DNA of 24,317 nt from Muribaculaceae bacterium (GTDB lineage: Bacteria; Bacteroidota; Bacteroidia; Bacteroidales; Muribaculaceae). The notes beneath the pieces are model-generated. The model was given only the letters and a program-made list of their open reading frames with translations. It had not been told where the DNA came from and searched no databases. Below are positions 16,168 to 24,278 of the stretch, piece after piece; position 1 is the stretch's first letter, and each line of letters starts with the position of its first letter. The DNA is taken from NCBI GenBank assembly GCA_009775355.1, contig VSPN01000043.1, positions 1 to 24,317 of the forward strand, given 5' to 3'. A program made the position numbers and the translations under genes.

Positions 16168-16219
16168 GAAGATTGCAAAAGCAGCCGAAATCAAAACATT
16201 TAAACAAGTCTACTCAAAA

Positions 16220-16696
16220 ATGAGAAAAGCAAAGCCTAAGAAAAGGGTGATTCTGCCGGATCCCGTTTTCCACGACGTCAAAGTCACCAAGTTCGTGAAC
16301 CATCTCATGTATGATGGCAAGAAAAACACGGCTTATACCATCTTCTACACCGCATTGGAGACCGTGAAGGCCAAGATGCCCAACGAGGAGAAGACAGCAC
16401 TCGAGATCTGGAAGCAGGCTCTTGAGAACGTGACTCCCCAGGTGGAGGTCAAATCCCGCCGTGTCGGCGGTGCGACTTTCCAGGTGCCCACCGAGATCCG
16501 TGGCGACCGCAAAGAGTCGATATCAATGAAAAATCTCATCAACTACGCCCGCAAACGCGGAGGCAAGACAATGGCCGACAAGCTTGCGGCCGAGATCGTC
16601 GACGCCTTCAACGACCAGGGTGGCGCATTCAAACGCAAAGAGGATATGCACCGCATGGCCGAGGCTAACCGCGCATTTGCACATTTCAGATTTTAA
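16220..16696 (+). CDS. rpsG: Small ribosomal subunit protein S7
   Basis: A 158-residue S7 protein that nucleates assembly of the 30S head by binding the 3' major domain of 16S rRNA. The start MRKAKPKKRVILPDPVF is the usual bacterial opening. Conserved blocks VNHLMYDGKKNTAY, GGATFQVPTEI, RKRGGKTMADKLAAEI and the C-terminal EANRAFAHFRF are intact. The ATG at 16220 is chosen over an upstream in-frame TTG at 16139: the longer form adds 27 residues absent from the family, and the intercistronic hairpin at 16146-16167 would fall inside the coding region. S7 is the autoregulator of the str operon in E. coli. 14 nt separate it from fusA. Confidence 0.97.
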   Translation: MRKAKPKKRVILPDPVFHDVKVTKFVNHLMYDGKKNTAYTIFYTALETVKAKMPNEEKTALEIWKQALENVTPQVEVKSRRVGGATFQVPTEIRGDRKESISMKNLINYARKRGGKTMADKLAAEIVDAFNDQGGAFKRKEDMHRMAEANRAFAHFRF

Positions 16697-16710
16697 ATTG
16701 ATAAGGCAAA

Positions 16711-18834
16711 ATGGCTAAACACGAAGATCTTAAGCTTACACGCAACATCGGCATCATGGCTCACATCGATGCCGGAAAAACCACTACTTCGGAGCGTATC
16801 CTTTTCTATACCGGCAAGACCCACCGTATCGGCGAGGTGCATGACGGCGCCGCCACAATGGACTGGATGGAACAGGAGCAGGAGCGAGGCATCACAATCA
16901 CCTCGGCTGCAACTACAGCGTTCTGGAACTACGACAACAACAAATACAAGATTAACCTGATCGACACTCCGGGACACGTCGACTTCACAGTCGAGGTGGA
17001 GCGCTCGCTGCGCGTGCTCGACGGCGCCGTGGCTACCTTCTGCGCAGTTGGTGGCGTGGAGCCCCAGTCGGAGACCGTATGGCGTCAGGCTGACAAATAT
17101 AACGTTCCCCGCATCGGCTACGTCAACAAGATGGACCGTTCGGGCGCGAACTTCTTCGAGGTGGTCCGTCAGCTCCGCGAGGTGCTTGGCGCCAACCCCC
17201 TTCCCATCCAGATACCCATCGGCGCAGAGGAGACTTTCAAGGGCGTGGTCGATCTGATCACCATGAAGGCGATCTTCTGGCATGACGAGACAATGGGTGC
17301 CGAGTATACTGTAGAGGAGATCCCCGCTTCGCTCCGCGACGAGGCCGAGGAGTATCACGACAAGATGCTCGAGACTCTCGCCGAGTTTGACGAGGCTCTC
17401 ATGGAGAAGTATTTCGACGATCCCTCCACCATCTCCGAGGATGAGATCCGCGCGGCTATCCGCAAGGCTACTCTCTCGATGGATATCAACCCGATGCTCT
17501 GCGGCTCTTCGTTCAAGAACAAGGGTGTGCAGACTCTTCTCGACGCCGTTTGCGCATATCTCCCCTCTCCCGAGGATGCAGGTGCTGTCGAGGGTCACGC
17601 TGTCGGCGATCCCGACACTGTCGAGACCCGCGAGCCCAGCAGCGACGCGCCGATGTCGGCTCTCGCGTTCAAGATCGCTACCGACCCCTATGTGGGCCGT
17701 CTCTGCTTCTTCCGCGTGTACTCCGGCGATATCGACGCCGGCAGCTACGTGCTCAACACCCGTTCGGGCAAGAAGGAGCGTGTGTCGCGTCTCTTCCAGA
17801 TGCACTCCAACAAGCAGAACCCGATGGAGAAGATCGGTTGCGGCGATATCGGCGCAGGTGTAGGTTTCAAGGATATCCGCACCGGCGACACTCTCTGCGA
17901 CGAGAACCATCCCATCGTGCTTGAGGCCATGGAGTTCCCCGATCCTGTGATCGGTATCGCCGTAGAGCCCAAGACTCAGAAAGACCTCGACAAGCTCGGC
18001 GTCGGTCTACAGAAACTCGCCGAGGAGGACCCGACGTTCCGCGTGGAGACCAACGAGGAGACCGGCCAGACTGTCATCAGCGGTATGGGCGAGCTTCACC
18101 TCGACATCATCATTGACCGTCTCCGCCGCGAGTTCAAGGTAGAGTGCAACCAGGGCCGTCCGCAGGTTACCTACAAGGAGGCTATCACCAAGCCCGTCGA
18201 GCTCCGCGAGACATTCAAGAAGCAGACTGGTGGTCGCGGTAAGTATGCCGACATCATCGTCCGCATCGAGCCGGTTGACGAAGGCTTCGAGGGCAACCTG
18301 CAGTTTGTCGACGAGGTCAAGGGCGGTAACGTGCCCAAGGAGTACATCCCCTCTGTGCAGAAAGGCTTCCAGACCGCAATGAAAAACGGCGTGCTCGCCG
18401 GCTATCCCGTAGAGCAGATGAAAGTCACTCTTCTCGACGGTTCGTTCCATCCCGTTGACTCCGACCAGCTCTCGTTTGAGCTTTGCGCCATCCAGGCGTT
18501 CAAGCACGGTTCCGAGAAGGCGGGTCCCGTCCTGATGGAGCCCATCATGAAGATCGAGGTGGTGACACCCGAAGAGTCGATGGGTGACGTGATCGGCGAC
18601 CTCAACAAGCGCCGCGGTCAGGTAGAGGGCATGGAAAACAGCCGTTCGGGCGCACGCATCGTCAAGGCCAAGGCTCCTCTTGCCGAGATGTTCGGTTATG
18701 TGACCGCACTCCGTACGATCACTTCCGGCCGCGCCACTTCGACAATGTCGTTCAGCCACTACGCAGAGGTTAGCACTTCGATCGCCAGGAACGTCCTCAC
18801 AGAGGTTCAGGGCCGTGTTGATCTTCTGAAGTAA
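16711..18834 (+). CDS. fusA: Translation elongation factor G
   Basis: A 707-residue GTPase that drives tRNA-mRNA translocation and, with ribosome recycling factor, ribosome splitting. The G motifs are complete: AHIDAGKT at 17-24, RGITI at 59-63, DTPGH at 85-89 (H89 is the catalytic histidine) and NKMD at 139-142, with the G5-like CGSSFKNKG later. Domains II to V follow in normal order, including QTVISGMGELHLDI and the domain IV segment VTYKEAITKPVE. Length is normal. Its position in the str operon marks it as the canonical EF-G; Bacteroides also have a second, divergent EF-G elsewhere. tuf does not follow it, unlike in E. coli. Confidence 0.98.
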   Translation: MAKHEDLKLTRNIGIMAHIDAGKTTTSERILFYTGKTHRIGEVHDGAATMDWMEQEQERGITITSAATTAFWNYDNNKYKINLIDTPGHVDFTVEVERSLRVLDGAVATFCAVGGVEPQSETVWRQADKYNVPRIGYVNKMDRSGANFFEVVRQLREVLGANPLPIQIPIGAEETFKGVVDLITMKAIFWHDETMGAEYTVEEIPASLRDEAEEYHDKMLETLAEFDEALMEKYFDDPSTISEDEIRAAIRKATLSMDINPMLCGSSFKNKGVQTLLDAVCAYLPSPEDAGAVEGHAVGDPDTVETREPSSDAPMSALAFKIATDPYVGRLCFFRVYSGDIDAGSYVLNTRSGKKERVSRLFQMHSNKQNPMEKIGCGDIGAGVGFKDIRTGDTLCDENHPIVLEAMEFPDPVIGIAVEPKTQKDLDKLGVGLQKLAEEDPTFRVETNEETGQTVISGMGELHLDIIIDRLRREFKVECNQGRPQVTYKEAITKPVELRETFKKQTGGRGKYADIIVRIEPVDEGFEGNLQFVDEVKGGNVPKEYIPSVQKGFQTAMKNGVLAGYPVEQMKVTLLDGSFHPVDSDQLSFELCAIQAFKHGSEKAGPVLMEPIMKIEVVTPEESMGDVIGDLNKRRGQVEGMENSRSGARIVKAKAPLAEMFGYVTALRTITSGRATSTMSFSHYAEVSTSIARNVLTEVQGRVDLLK

Positions 18835-18843
18835 ATCATATTT

Positions 18844-18879
18844 CCGGAGTCCGGGGTCGCATGGCTCCGGACGACGGAG
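18844..18879 (+). promoter_or_regulatory. Competing hairpins in the fusA-rpsJ gap
   Basis: Three mutually exclusive pairings use CTCCGG at 18865-18870: with CCGGAG at 18844-18849; as part of CTCCGGAC (18865-18872) with GTCCGGGG (18849-18856); or CTCCG with CGGAG at 18875-18879. There is no U-run afterwards. The gap of 76 nt is the junction between the str-type and S10-type halves of the operon, where E. coli has tuf or, separately, the L4-regulated S10 leader. Function is inferred only. Confidence 0.45.
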
Positions 18880-18910
18880 TTTAAAAACGCTTCTAAGTCA
18901 AACATAAAAT

Positions 18911-19216
18911 ATGAGCCAAAAAATCAGAATCAAATTGAAATCTTACGATCACAACCTCGTCGACAAGTCGGCAGAGAAGATCGTAAAGACCGTGAAGTCT
19001 ACAGGCGCGGTTGTCAGCGGCCCGATTCCCCTGCCCACGCACAAGCGCATCTTCACCGTCAACCGTTCGACCTTCGTTAACAAGAAGAGCCGCGAGCAGT
19101 TCCAGCTATCTTCATACCAGCGTCTCATCGACATCTACAGCAGCACAGCCAAGACTGTCGACGCTCTCATGAAGCTCGAACTTCCCTCCGGTGTTGACGT
19201 ATCCATCAAGGTGTAA
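18911..19216 (+). CDS. rpsJ: Small ribosomal subunit protein S10
   Basis: A 101-residue S10 protein of the 30S head, the same length class as other bacterial S10. The conserved segments IRIKLKSYDH, GPIPLPTHKRIFTVNRS, KKSREQF and KLELPSGVDVSIKV are all present. S10 (NusE) also joins the antitermination complex with NusB. It opens the S10 half of the fused operon, following the structured gap after fusA. A 51-nt A-rich gap precedes rplC. Confidence 0.98.
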   Translation: MSQKIRIKLKSYDHNLVDKSAEKIVKTVKSTGAVVSGPIPLPTHKRIFTVNRSTFVNKKSREQFQLSSYQRLIDIYSSTAKTVDALMKLELPSGVDVSIKV

Positions 19217-19267
19217 TCAGACGGAATAAACAGAAACAAGACAAACAACCACAAATAGTAAAAAGAA

Positions 19268-19885
19268 ATGCCAGGATTATTAGGAAAGAAAATCGGAATG
19301 ACATCCGTTTTCAGTGCCGACGGAAAGAACATTCCGTGCACTGTTATCGAAGTAGGTCCTTGTGTGGTTACCCAGATCAAAACTCTTGAAAACGACGGCT
19401 ACGAGGCTGTCCAGGTGGGCTTCCAGGAAGCAAAGGAGAAGCACATCACCCAGCCCCTCGCAGGTCACTTCAAGAAAGCCGGGGTAGCTCCTCAGAGACA
19501 CTTGGCCGAGTTCAAATCGTTCGAGACAATGCCTGCCTTGGGCGAGACGCTGACAGTAGACCTCTTCCAGGAGGGTGGTTTCGTCGACGTTGTCGGCACC
19601 TCCAAGGGTAAAGGTTTCCAGGGCGTTGTAAAACGTCACGGCTTCGGTGGCGTAGGCCAGAAGACCCACGGTCAGCACAACCGTCTCCGCGCACCCGGTT
19701 CTATCGGTGCATGTTCGTATCCCGCCAAGGTGTTCAAAGGCCTCCGCATGGCCGGCCAGATGGGCAACGAGCGTGTCACTGTCCAGAATCTCCAGGTGAT
19801 CAAAGTGCTTCCCGAGCACAATTTATTAATGATTAAGGGTTCCGTTCCCGGACCTAAAGGTTCAATCGTAATTGTTGAGAAATAA
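19268..19885 (+). CDS. rplC: Large ribosomal subunit protein L3
   Basis: A 205-residue L3 protein that binds near the 3' end of 23S rRNA and starts 50S assembly, with a loop reaching toward the peptidyl transferase centre. Opening MPGLLGKKIGMTSVF and the central block KGKGFQGVVKRHGFGG, RAPGSIG and MAGQMGNERVT are conserved. After RAPGSIG the E. coli glutamine methylated by PrmB (Q150) is replaced by alanine (SIGACSYPAK), so this site cannot be modified in the same way. Starts after GTAAAAAGAA and overlaps rplD by one base (TAATG), a sign of coupled translation. Confidence 0.98.
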   Translation: MPGLLGKKIGMTSVFSADGKNIPCTVIEVGPCVVTQIKTLENDGYEAVQVGFQEAKEKHITQPLAGHFKKAGVAPQRHLAEFKSFETMPALGETLTVDLFQEGGFVDVVGTSKGKGFQGVVKRHGFGGVGQKTHGQHNRLRAPGSIGACSYPAKVFKGLRMAGQMGNERVTVQNLQVIKVLPEHNLLMIKGSVPGPKGSIVIVEK

Positions 19886-20520
19886 TGGAAGTAGCAGTTT
19901 ACAACATCAAAGGCCAGGATACAGGCCGTAAGATCACTCTGAACGACGAGGTTTTCGCCCGCGATCTGAGCGAAGGAAACGCTGAGCACACTCTCTATCT
20001 CGACATCAAGCAGTACCTCGGCAACCAGCGTCAGGGAACCCACAAGAGCAAGGAACGCAGCGAGGTGTCTTACTCGACACGCAAGATAGGCCGTCAGAAA
20101 GGCGGCGGCGGCGCGCGTCGCGGTGACCTCAACTCTCCGCTTCTCTATCATGGCGGCCGCGTGTTCGGTCCCCGTCCCCGCGACTACCGCTCGAAGCTCA
20201 ACAAGAAGATGAAGAGCCTCGCTCGCAAGATCGCGCTGACTTCGCGCCTCAACGACCAGAAGATCATCGTGGTCGAGAACTTCACGTTCGACGCGCCCCG
20301 CACCAAGAGCTACATGGAGATCGCAAAGAACTTCAAGCTCGAAGACAAGAAGGTGCTTCTCGTGTTCGCGGCTCAGGACAACAATGTCCTCCTCTCTGTC
20401 CGCAACGTTCCCAACGCGCTTCTCGCGCAGGCCGTTGACCTCAACGCGTTCACACTGCTCAACAACGACGCGATCCTTCTCACCGAAGACAGCGTTGGCA
20501 TCATTAACGATTACAAATAA
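19885..20520 (+). CDS. rplD: Large ribosomal subunit protein L4
   Basis: A 211-residue L4 protein of the polypeptide exit tunnel. The tunnel loop is visible at about 60-100: RKIGRQKGGGGARRGDLN, then FGPRPRDYRSKLNKKMK. The RQKGGGGARRG stretch holds the positions where macrolide-resistance changes occur in other species, and looks unaltered for the family. In E. coli, L4 represses the S10 operon both by attenuation and by blocking translation. Whether it does so here is unknown; the fusA-rpsJ gap would be the place to look. The start shares one base with the rplC stop. Confidence 0.98.
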   Translation: MEVAVYNIKGQDTGRKITLNDEVFARDLSEGNAEHTLYLDIKQYLGNQRQGTHKSKERSEVSYSTRKIGRQKGGGGARRGDLNSPLLYHGGRVFGPRPRDYRSKLNKKMKSLARKIALTSRLNDQKIIVVENFTFDAPRTKSYMEIAKNFKLEDKKVLLVFAAQDNNVLLSVRNVPNALLAQAVDLNAFTLLNNDAILLTEDSVGIINDYK

Positions 20521-20524
20521 GGAG
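20521..20524 (+). promoter_or_regulatory. Shine-Dalgarno-like site before rplW
   Basis: GGAG lies directly after the rplD stop and 9 nt before the rplW ATG at 20534. Most genes in this window start after A-rich stretches with no purine core of this kind, so this site stands out. Confidence 0.5.
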
Positions 20525-20533
20525 ATATAAAAG

Positions 20534-20824
20534 ATGGACATTCAGATAAAACCGATCGTGACTGAAAAGGCCACGGCCTACAGCGAGAAGCAGAATTGCT
20601 ACACCTTCGCCGTATCTCCCGCCGCCAACAAGTTTCAGATCAAGGATATTGTGGAGAAACTCTACAATGTCCGCGTCGAGAAGGTAAACATCGCCAACTA
20701 TGCCGGCAAGCGCAAACAGCGCTACACCAAGGGCGGCCTCATCCGCGGCCGTCGCGACGCTTTCAAGAAAGCGTATGTCATAGTGGCGGAAGGACAGAAG
20801 ATTGACTACTACAGCAACATCTAA
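20534..20824 (+). CDS. rplW: Large ribosomal subunit protein L23
   Basis: A 96-residue L23 protein at the exit of the ribosomal tunnel, where trigger factor and signal recognition particle dock. Family features are IKPIVTEKATAYSEKQNCYTF at the start, NKFQIKDIVEKLYNVRVEKVN in the middle and a basic stretch GKRKQRYTKGG. Length is typical. It follows rplD by 13 nt with a Shine-Dalgarno-like GGAG, and rplB follows after 6 nt. Confidence 0.97.
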   Translation: MDIQIKPIVTEKATAYSEKQNCYTFAVSPAANKFQIKDIVEKLYNVRVEKVNIANYAGKRKQRYTKGGLIRGRRDAFKKAYVIVAEGQKIDYYSNI

Positions 20825-20830
20825 AAAGAA

Positions 20831-21658
20831 ATGGCAGTAAGAAAATTCAAGCCCACTACGCCTGGGCAAAGACACAAGGTTATTGGTGTGTTCAAAGGAC
20901 AAATCACTGCTACCACACCAGAAAAGTCTCTTACAGTCGGCAAGCGTTCGACAGGCGGTCGCAACTCGTCGGGTCATCTCTCGACCCGCTACCGTGGCGG
21001 TGGCCATAAGAGAAAATTGCGTCTCATCGACTTCAAGAGAATCAACGACAATGTACCCGCCACTGTAAAGAGCATCGAGTACGATCCTAACCGTTCGGCA
21101 CGCATCGCGCTGCTCTACTACAAGGATGGCTCGAAGGCTTACATGATCGCCCCCAACGGGCTTGAGGTAGGCCAGATCGTGATGAGCGGCGCCGACGTGG
21201 CTCCCGAGGTAGGAAACTGCCTCCCGCTCGCCAAGATCCCCGTGGGTACGCTTATCCATTGTATCGAGCTTCGTCCCGGACAGGGAGCCTGCATGGCCCG
21301 CTCGGCCGGTACGTTCGCTCAGCTCACTTCGCGTGAGGGTGATTACGCGATCATCAAATTACCTTCCGGTGAAACCCGCAAGGTGCTTCTCACTTGCCGC
21401 GCCACTATCGGCGTTGTCGGCAACTCCGACCACGCTCTGGAGCGCAGCGGTAAAGCGGGCCGCAGCCGCTGGCTCGGCCGCAGACCCCACAACCGTGGTG
21501 TCGTAATGAACCCTGTAGACCACCCGATGGGTGGTGGTGAAGGCCGTCAGTCAGGTGGTCATCCCCGTTCGCGCACGGGTCTTTACGCCAAGGGTCTGAA
21601 GACTCGCTCGCCCAAGAAGCACTCTTCGAAGTACATCATTGAAAGAAGGAAAAAATAA
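20831..21658 (+). CDS. rplB: Large ribosomal subunit protein L2
   Basis: A 275-residue L2 protein needed for subunit association and peptidyl transferase centre assembly. The conserved NPVDHPMGGGEG motif at 227-238 includes H231, equivalent to the much-studied His229 of E. coli L2. Other blocks are RNSSGHLSTRYRGGGHK and LRPGQGACMARSAGTFAQL. The C-terminus GLKTRSPKKHSSKYII is normal for the family. It starts 6 nt after rplW behind AAAAAGAA and is followed by rpsS after 21 nt. Confidence 0.98.
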   Translation: MAVRKFKPTTPGQRHKVIGVFKGQITATTPEKSLTVGKRSTGGRNSSGHLSTRYRGGGHKRKLRLIDFKRINDNVPATVKSIEYDPNRSARIALLYYKDGSKAYMIAPNGLEVGQIVMSGADVAPEVGNCLPLAKIPVGTLIHCIELRPGQGACMARSAGTFAQLTSREGDYAIIKLPSGETRKVLLTCRATIGVVGNSDHALERSGKAGRSRWLGRRPHNRGVVMNPVDHPMGGGEGRQSGGHPRSRTGLYAKGLKTRSPKKHSSKYIIERRKK

Positions 21659-21679
21659 TTTGATTAATCTAAGACAAGT

Positions 21680-21949
21680 ATGAGTCGTTCGCTTAAAAAA
21701 GGACCCTTTATTTCCGTAAAGCTCGAGAAGAAGGTCGCAGCCATGGACGAGAGCGGTAAGAAGAGCGTGATCAAGACCTGGAGCCGTGCCTCCATGATCT
21801 CGCCCGACTTCGTCGGACATACGTTCGCCGTGCATAACGGCAACAAGTTCATCCCCGTCTATGTGACTGAGAACATGGTCGGCCACAAGCTCGGAGAGTT
21901 CGCCCCGACGCGCACATTCCGCGGCCACGCCGGCAACAAGAAGAAATAA
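21680..21949 (+). CDS. rpsS: Small ribosomal subunit protein S19
   Basis: An 89-residue S19 protein that binds with S13 at the head of the 30S subunit near the A site. Opening MSRSLKKGPFISVKL, the central SRASMISPDFVGHTFAVHNG and the end KLGEFAPTRTFRGHAG are all family hallmarks. Normal length. It sits between rplB and rplV in the usual S10 operon order. Confidence 0.98.
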   Translation: MSRSLKKGPFISVKLEKKVAAMDESGKKSVIKTWSRASMISPDFVGHTFAVHNGNKFIPVYVTENMVGHKLGEFAPTRTFRGHAGNKKK

Positions 21950-21991
21950 AGGCCCCAATCATCTAATCACGAAAAAACAGAATAACATACA

Positions 21992-22396
21992 ATGGGTTTA
22001 AGAAAAAGACAAGCAGCCGACGCCATCAAGGCAGCGCGGAAGAACGAGTTTGGAGCCCGTCTCCGCAACGTTCCCTCGTCGCCCCGCAAGATGCGTCTCG
22101 TCGTTGACATGATCCGCGGCGTCGAGGCATTCAAGGCCCTCGGTATATTGAAGTTCTCCAACAAGGAGGCAGCCCGAAAGGTGGAGAAACTCCTCCGCTC
22201 GGCGATCGCCAACTGGGAGCAGAAGAACGAGCGTAAAGCCGAAGCAGGCGAGCTCTATGTTAAAACGGTGTTTGTTGACGCCGCTCCGATGCTGAAGCGC
22301 ATGCGCCCCGCTCCGCAGGGCCGCGGCTACAGAATCCGCAAGCGTTCAAACCACGTGACGATCTTCGTTGACACCATTAATAATAATAACGACTAA
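21992..22396 (+). CDS. rplV: Large ribosomal subunit protein L22
   Basis: A 134-residue L22 protein with a globular part on the ribosome surface and a beta-hairpin in the exit tunnel. NVPSSPRKMRLVVDMIRG opens the family core. The hairpin is the segment VDAAPMLKRMRPAPQGRGYRI, where changes alter macrolide response in other species. It is longer than the 110-residue E. coli protein because of extra residues at both ends, common in Bacteroidota. The extra C-terminus is Asn-rich (TINNNND). rpsC follows after 5 nt. Confidence 0.97.
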   Translation: MGLRKRQAADAIKAARKNEFGARLRNVPSSPRKMRLVVDMIRGVEAFKALGILKFSNKEAARKVEKLLRSAIANWEQKNERKAEAGELYVKTVFVDAAPMLKRMRPAPQGRGYRIRKRSNHVTIFVDTINNNND

Positions 22397-22401
22397 GCAA
22401 G

Positions 22402-23133
22402 ATGGGACAGAAAGTTAATCCGATCAGCAACCGCCTCGGCGTGATCCGTGGCTGGGATTCAAACTGGTATGGCGGTAAGAAATACGGCGAGACTCTGCTT
22501 GAGGACTCGAAGATCCGTAAATACCTCCACACTCGTCTTGCAAAGGCAAGTGTCTCGAGAATCATCATCGAGCGCACACTCAAGATGGCCACTGTGACCA
22601 TCGCGACTTCTCGCCCCGGCATGATCATCGGCAAGGGCGGCAAGGATGTCGACGCGCTCAAGGAGGAACTCAAGAAGGTGACCGACAAGGAAGTGCAGAT
22701 CAATATCCACGAGATCAAGCGTCCGGAACTCGACGCTGAGATCGTGGCAAGCAACATCGCACGCCAGATCGAAGGCAAGGTGGCTTACCGTCGTGCCGTC
22801 AAGATGGCTGTGGCAAGCACCATGCGCATGGGCGCCGAGGGTATCAAGGTTCAGGTCAGCGGACGTCTCAACGGCGCCGAGATGGCTCGTTCCGAGATGT
22901 TCAAGGAGGGCCGTACGCCCCTCCACACTCTTCGTGCCGATATCGACTACGCTCTCGTGGAGGCTCACACCAAAGTCGGCGTTGTCGGCGTGAAAGTGTG
23001 GATCTGCCGTGGCGAGGTCTATGGCAAGAAGGAGCTCTCTCCTGTCTACGTGGCTGGCCAGAAGGAGCCCGGACGTCCTCAGGGCAACGGCCGTAAAGGC
23101 GGTTTCCGCAACAAGAAAAACAACAACCGTTAA
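22402..23133 (+). CDS. rpsC: Small ribosomal subunit protein S3
   Basis: A 243-residue S3 protein of the 30S mRNA entry channel. The N-terminal KH domain carries the GxxG loop at 77-80 (MIIGKGGKDVDAL). The C-terminal S3 domain includes GAEGIKVQVSGRLNGAEMAR and DYALVEAHTKVGVVGVKVWI. The tail is basic and Asn-rich (GRKGGFRNKKNNNR). Start 5 nt after the rplV stop suggests coupled translation. 20 nt separate it from rplP. Confidence 0.98.
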   Translation: MGQKVNPISNRLGVIRGWDSNWYGGKKYGETLLEDSKIRKYLHTRLAKASVSRIIIERTLKMATVTIATSRPGMIIGKGGKDVDALKEELKKVTDKEVQINIHEIKRPELDAEIVASNIARQIEGKVAYRRAVKMAVASTMRMGAEGIKVQVSGRLNGAEMARSEMFKEGRTPLHTLRADIDYALVEAHTKVGVVGVKVWICRGEVYGKKELSPVYVAGQKEPGRPQGNGRKGGFRNKKNNNR

Positions 23134-23153
23134 ACATTAAAGACTCTTAGATA

Positions 23154-23585
<432 letters not shown>

Positions 23586-23771
23586 CAGAAATTCTGAGGA
23601 AAATTAAGTGAGATATAGATTTTTCTATACATACACACAATAAAAAGGGAATATTTCGGTTCAACTTTCGGGAGGCATGCGTCAGCCTGCTTCCCGAAAG
23701 GGGCCGGAATGGGCCCTAAGTGTGTATATTGACCACAGAAAAGTCCATATCGGACATAACTCAAAAATAAA
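23586..23771 (+). promoter_or_regulatory. Structured 186-nt rplP-rpmC intercistronic region
   Basis: The core is CTTTCGGGAGGCA (23665-23677) paired with TGCTTCCCGAAAG (23688-23700), 13 bp with one G-U wobble and a 10-base loop. Immediately after, GGGCC (23701-23705) can pair with GGCCC (23712-23716). A third element GTCC (23743-23746)/GGAC (23752-23755) lies near the rpmC start. No U-run follows the main stem, so it is not a plain terminator. I saw no exact TAnnTTTG promoter and no meaningful open frame. It may be a ribosomal-protein binding site, a processing site or a partial attenuator. Confidence 0.6.
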
Positions 23772-23987
23772 ATGAAAAAGGAAGAAATCAAGGAATTAAG
23801 CATTCAGGAGTTGCAGGCCCGCATAGAGGCCGCAGAGAAGGCTTATCGTGAATTGAAAGTAGCGCACGCGATATCTCCCTCGGACAATCCGGCCAAGATC
23901 ACAAAAGACCGCCGTGATATCGCCCGTCTGAAGACAGTGTTGCGCCAGAAGGAAATCGCCGCCGCAGCGGAGGCAGCTTCCAAGTAA
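23772..23987 (+). CDS. rpmC: Large ribosomal subunit protein L29
   Basis: A 71-residue L29 protein, a two-helix protein at the tunnel exit beside L23. EEIKELSIQELQARIEAAEKAYRELK and DIARLKTVLRQKE are the two family helices, and the tail is Ala-rich (IAAAAEAASK). Slightly longer than the 63-residue E. coli protein. It is set apart from rplP by a structured 186-nt gap; rpsQ follows after 25 nt. Starts after TCAAAAATAAA. Confidence 0.95.
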   Translation: MKKEEIKELSIQELQARIEAAEKAYRELKVAHAISPSDNPAKITKDRRDIARLKTVLRQKEIAAAAEAASK

Positions 23988-24012
23988 TTAACCCGGTCAA
24001 ATCATCGAAAAA

Positions 24013-24276
24013 ATGGAAGAGAACAAAAGACATTTGAGAAAAGAGAGAATCGGGGTCGTTTCGAGCAACAAGTGCGACAAGACCATCACGGTGGAGATCA
24101 AATGGAAGGAGAAACACCCGATCTACGGAAAGTTTGTGAATAAGACGAAGAAGTATCATGCTCACGACGAGAAGAACGAATGCTCTGTGGGTGATACCGT
24201 ACGCCTCATGGAGACCCGTCCTTTGAGCAAGACCAAAAGATGGAGACTGGTAGAAATCATCGAAAAAGTTAAGTAA
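24013..24276 (+). CDS. rpsQ: Small ribosomal subunit protein S17
   Basis: An 87-residue S17 protein, an early-assembling OB-fold protein binding the 5' domain of 16S rRNA. Conserved blocks are RKERIGVVSSNKCDKTITV, HPIYGKFVNKTKKYHAHDE and VGDTVRLMETRPLSKTKRWRLV. Normal length. Only 2 nt separate its stop from the rplN ATG. Confidence 0.97.
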   Translation: MEENKRHLRKERIGVVSSNKCDKTITVEIKWKEKHPIYGKFVNKTKKYHAHDEKNECSVGDTVRLMETRPLSKTKRWRLVEIIEKVK

Positions 24277-24278
24277 TC

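Noticed and set aside
16139..16219. TTG start for an extended S7
   Set aside because: It adds 27 residues absent from S7 and would place the intercistronic hairpin in coding sequence.
16693..17910. 405-codon open frame antisense to fusA
   Set aside because: It lies fully opposite fusA and has low-complexity His, Val, Leu and Ala content typical of the reverse of GC-biased codons. No family motif, promoter or start signal was seen.
18007..18759. 250-codon open frame antisense to the 3' part of fusA
   Set aside because: Same shadow pattern as the other antisense frame; the sense strand encodes conserved EF-G domains III to V.
19672..21259. Antisense frames of 289 and 251 codons across rplC, rplD, rplW and rplB
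   Set aside because: The sense strand holds unmistakable ribosomal proteins; the antisense translations match nothing.
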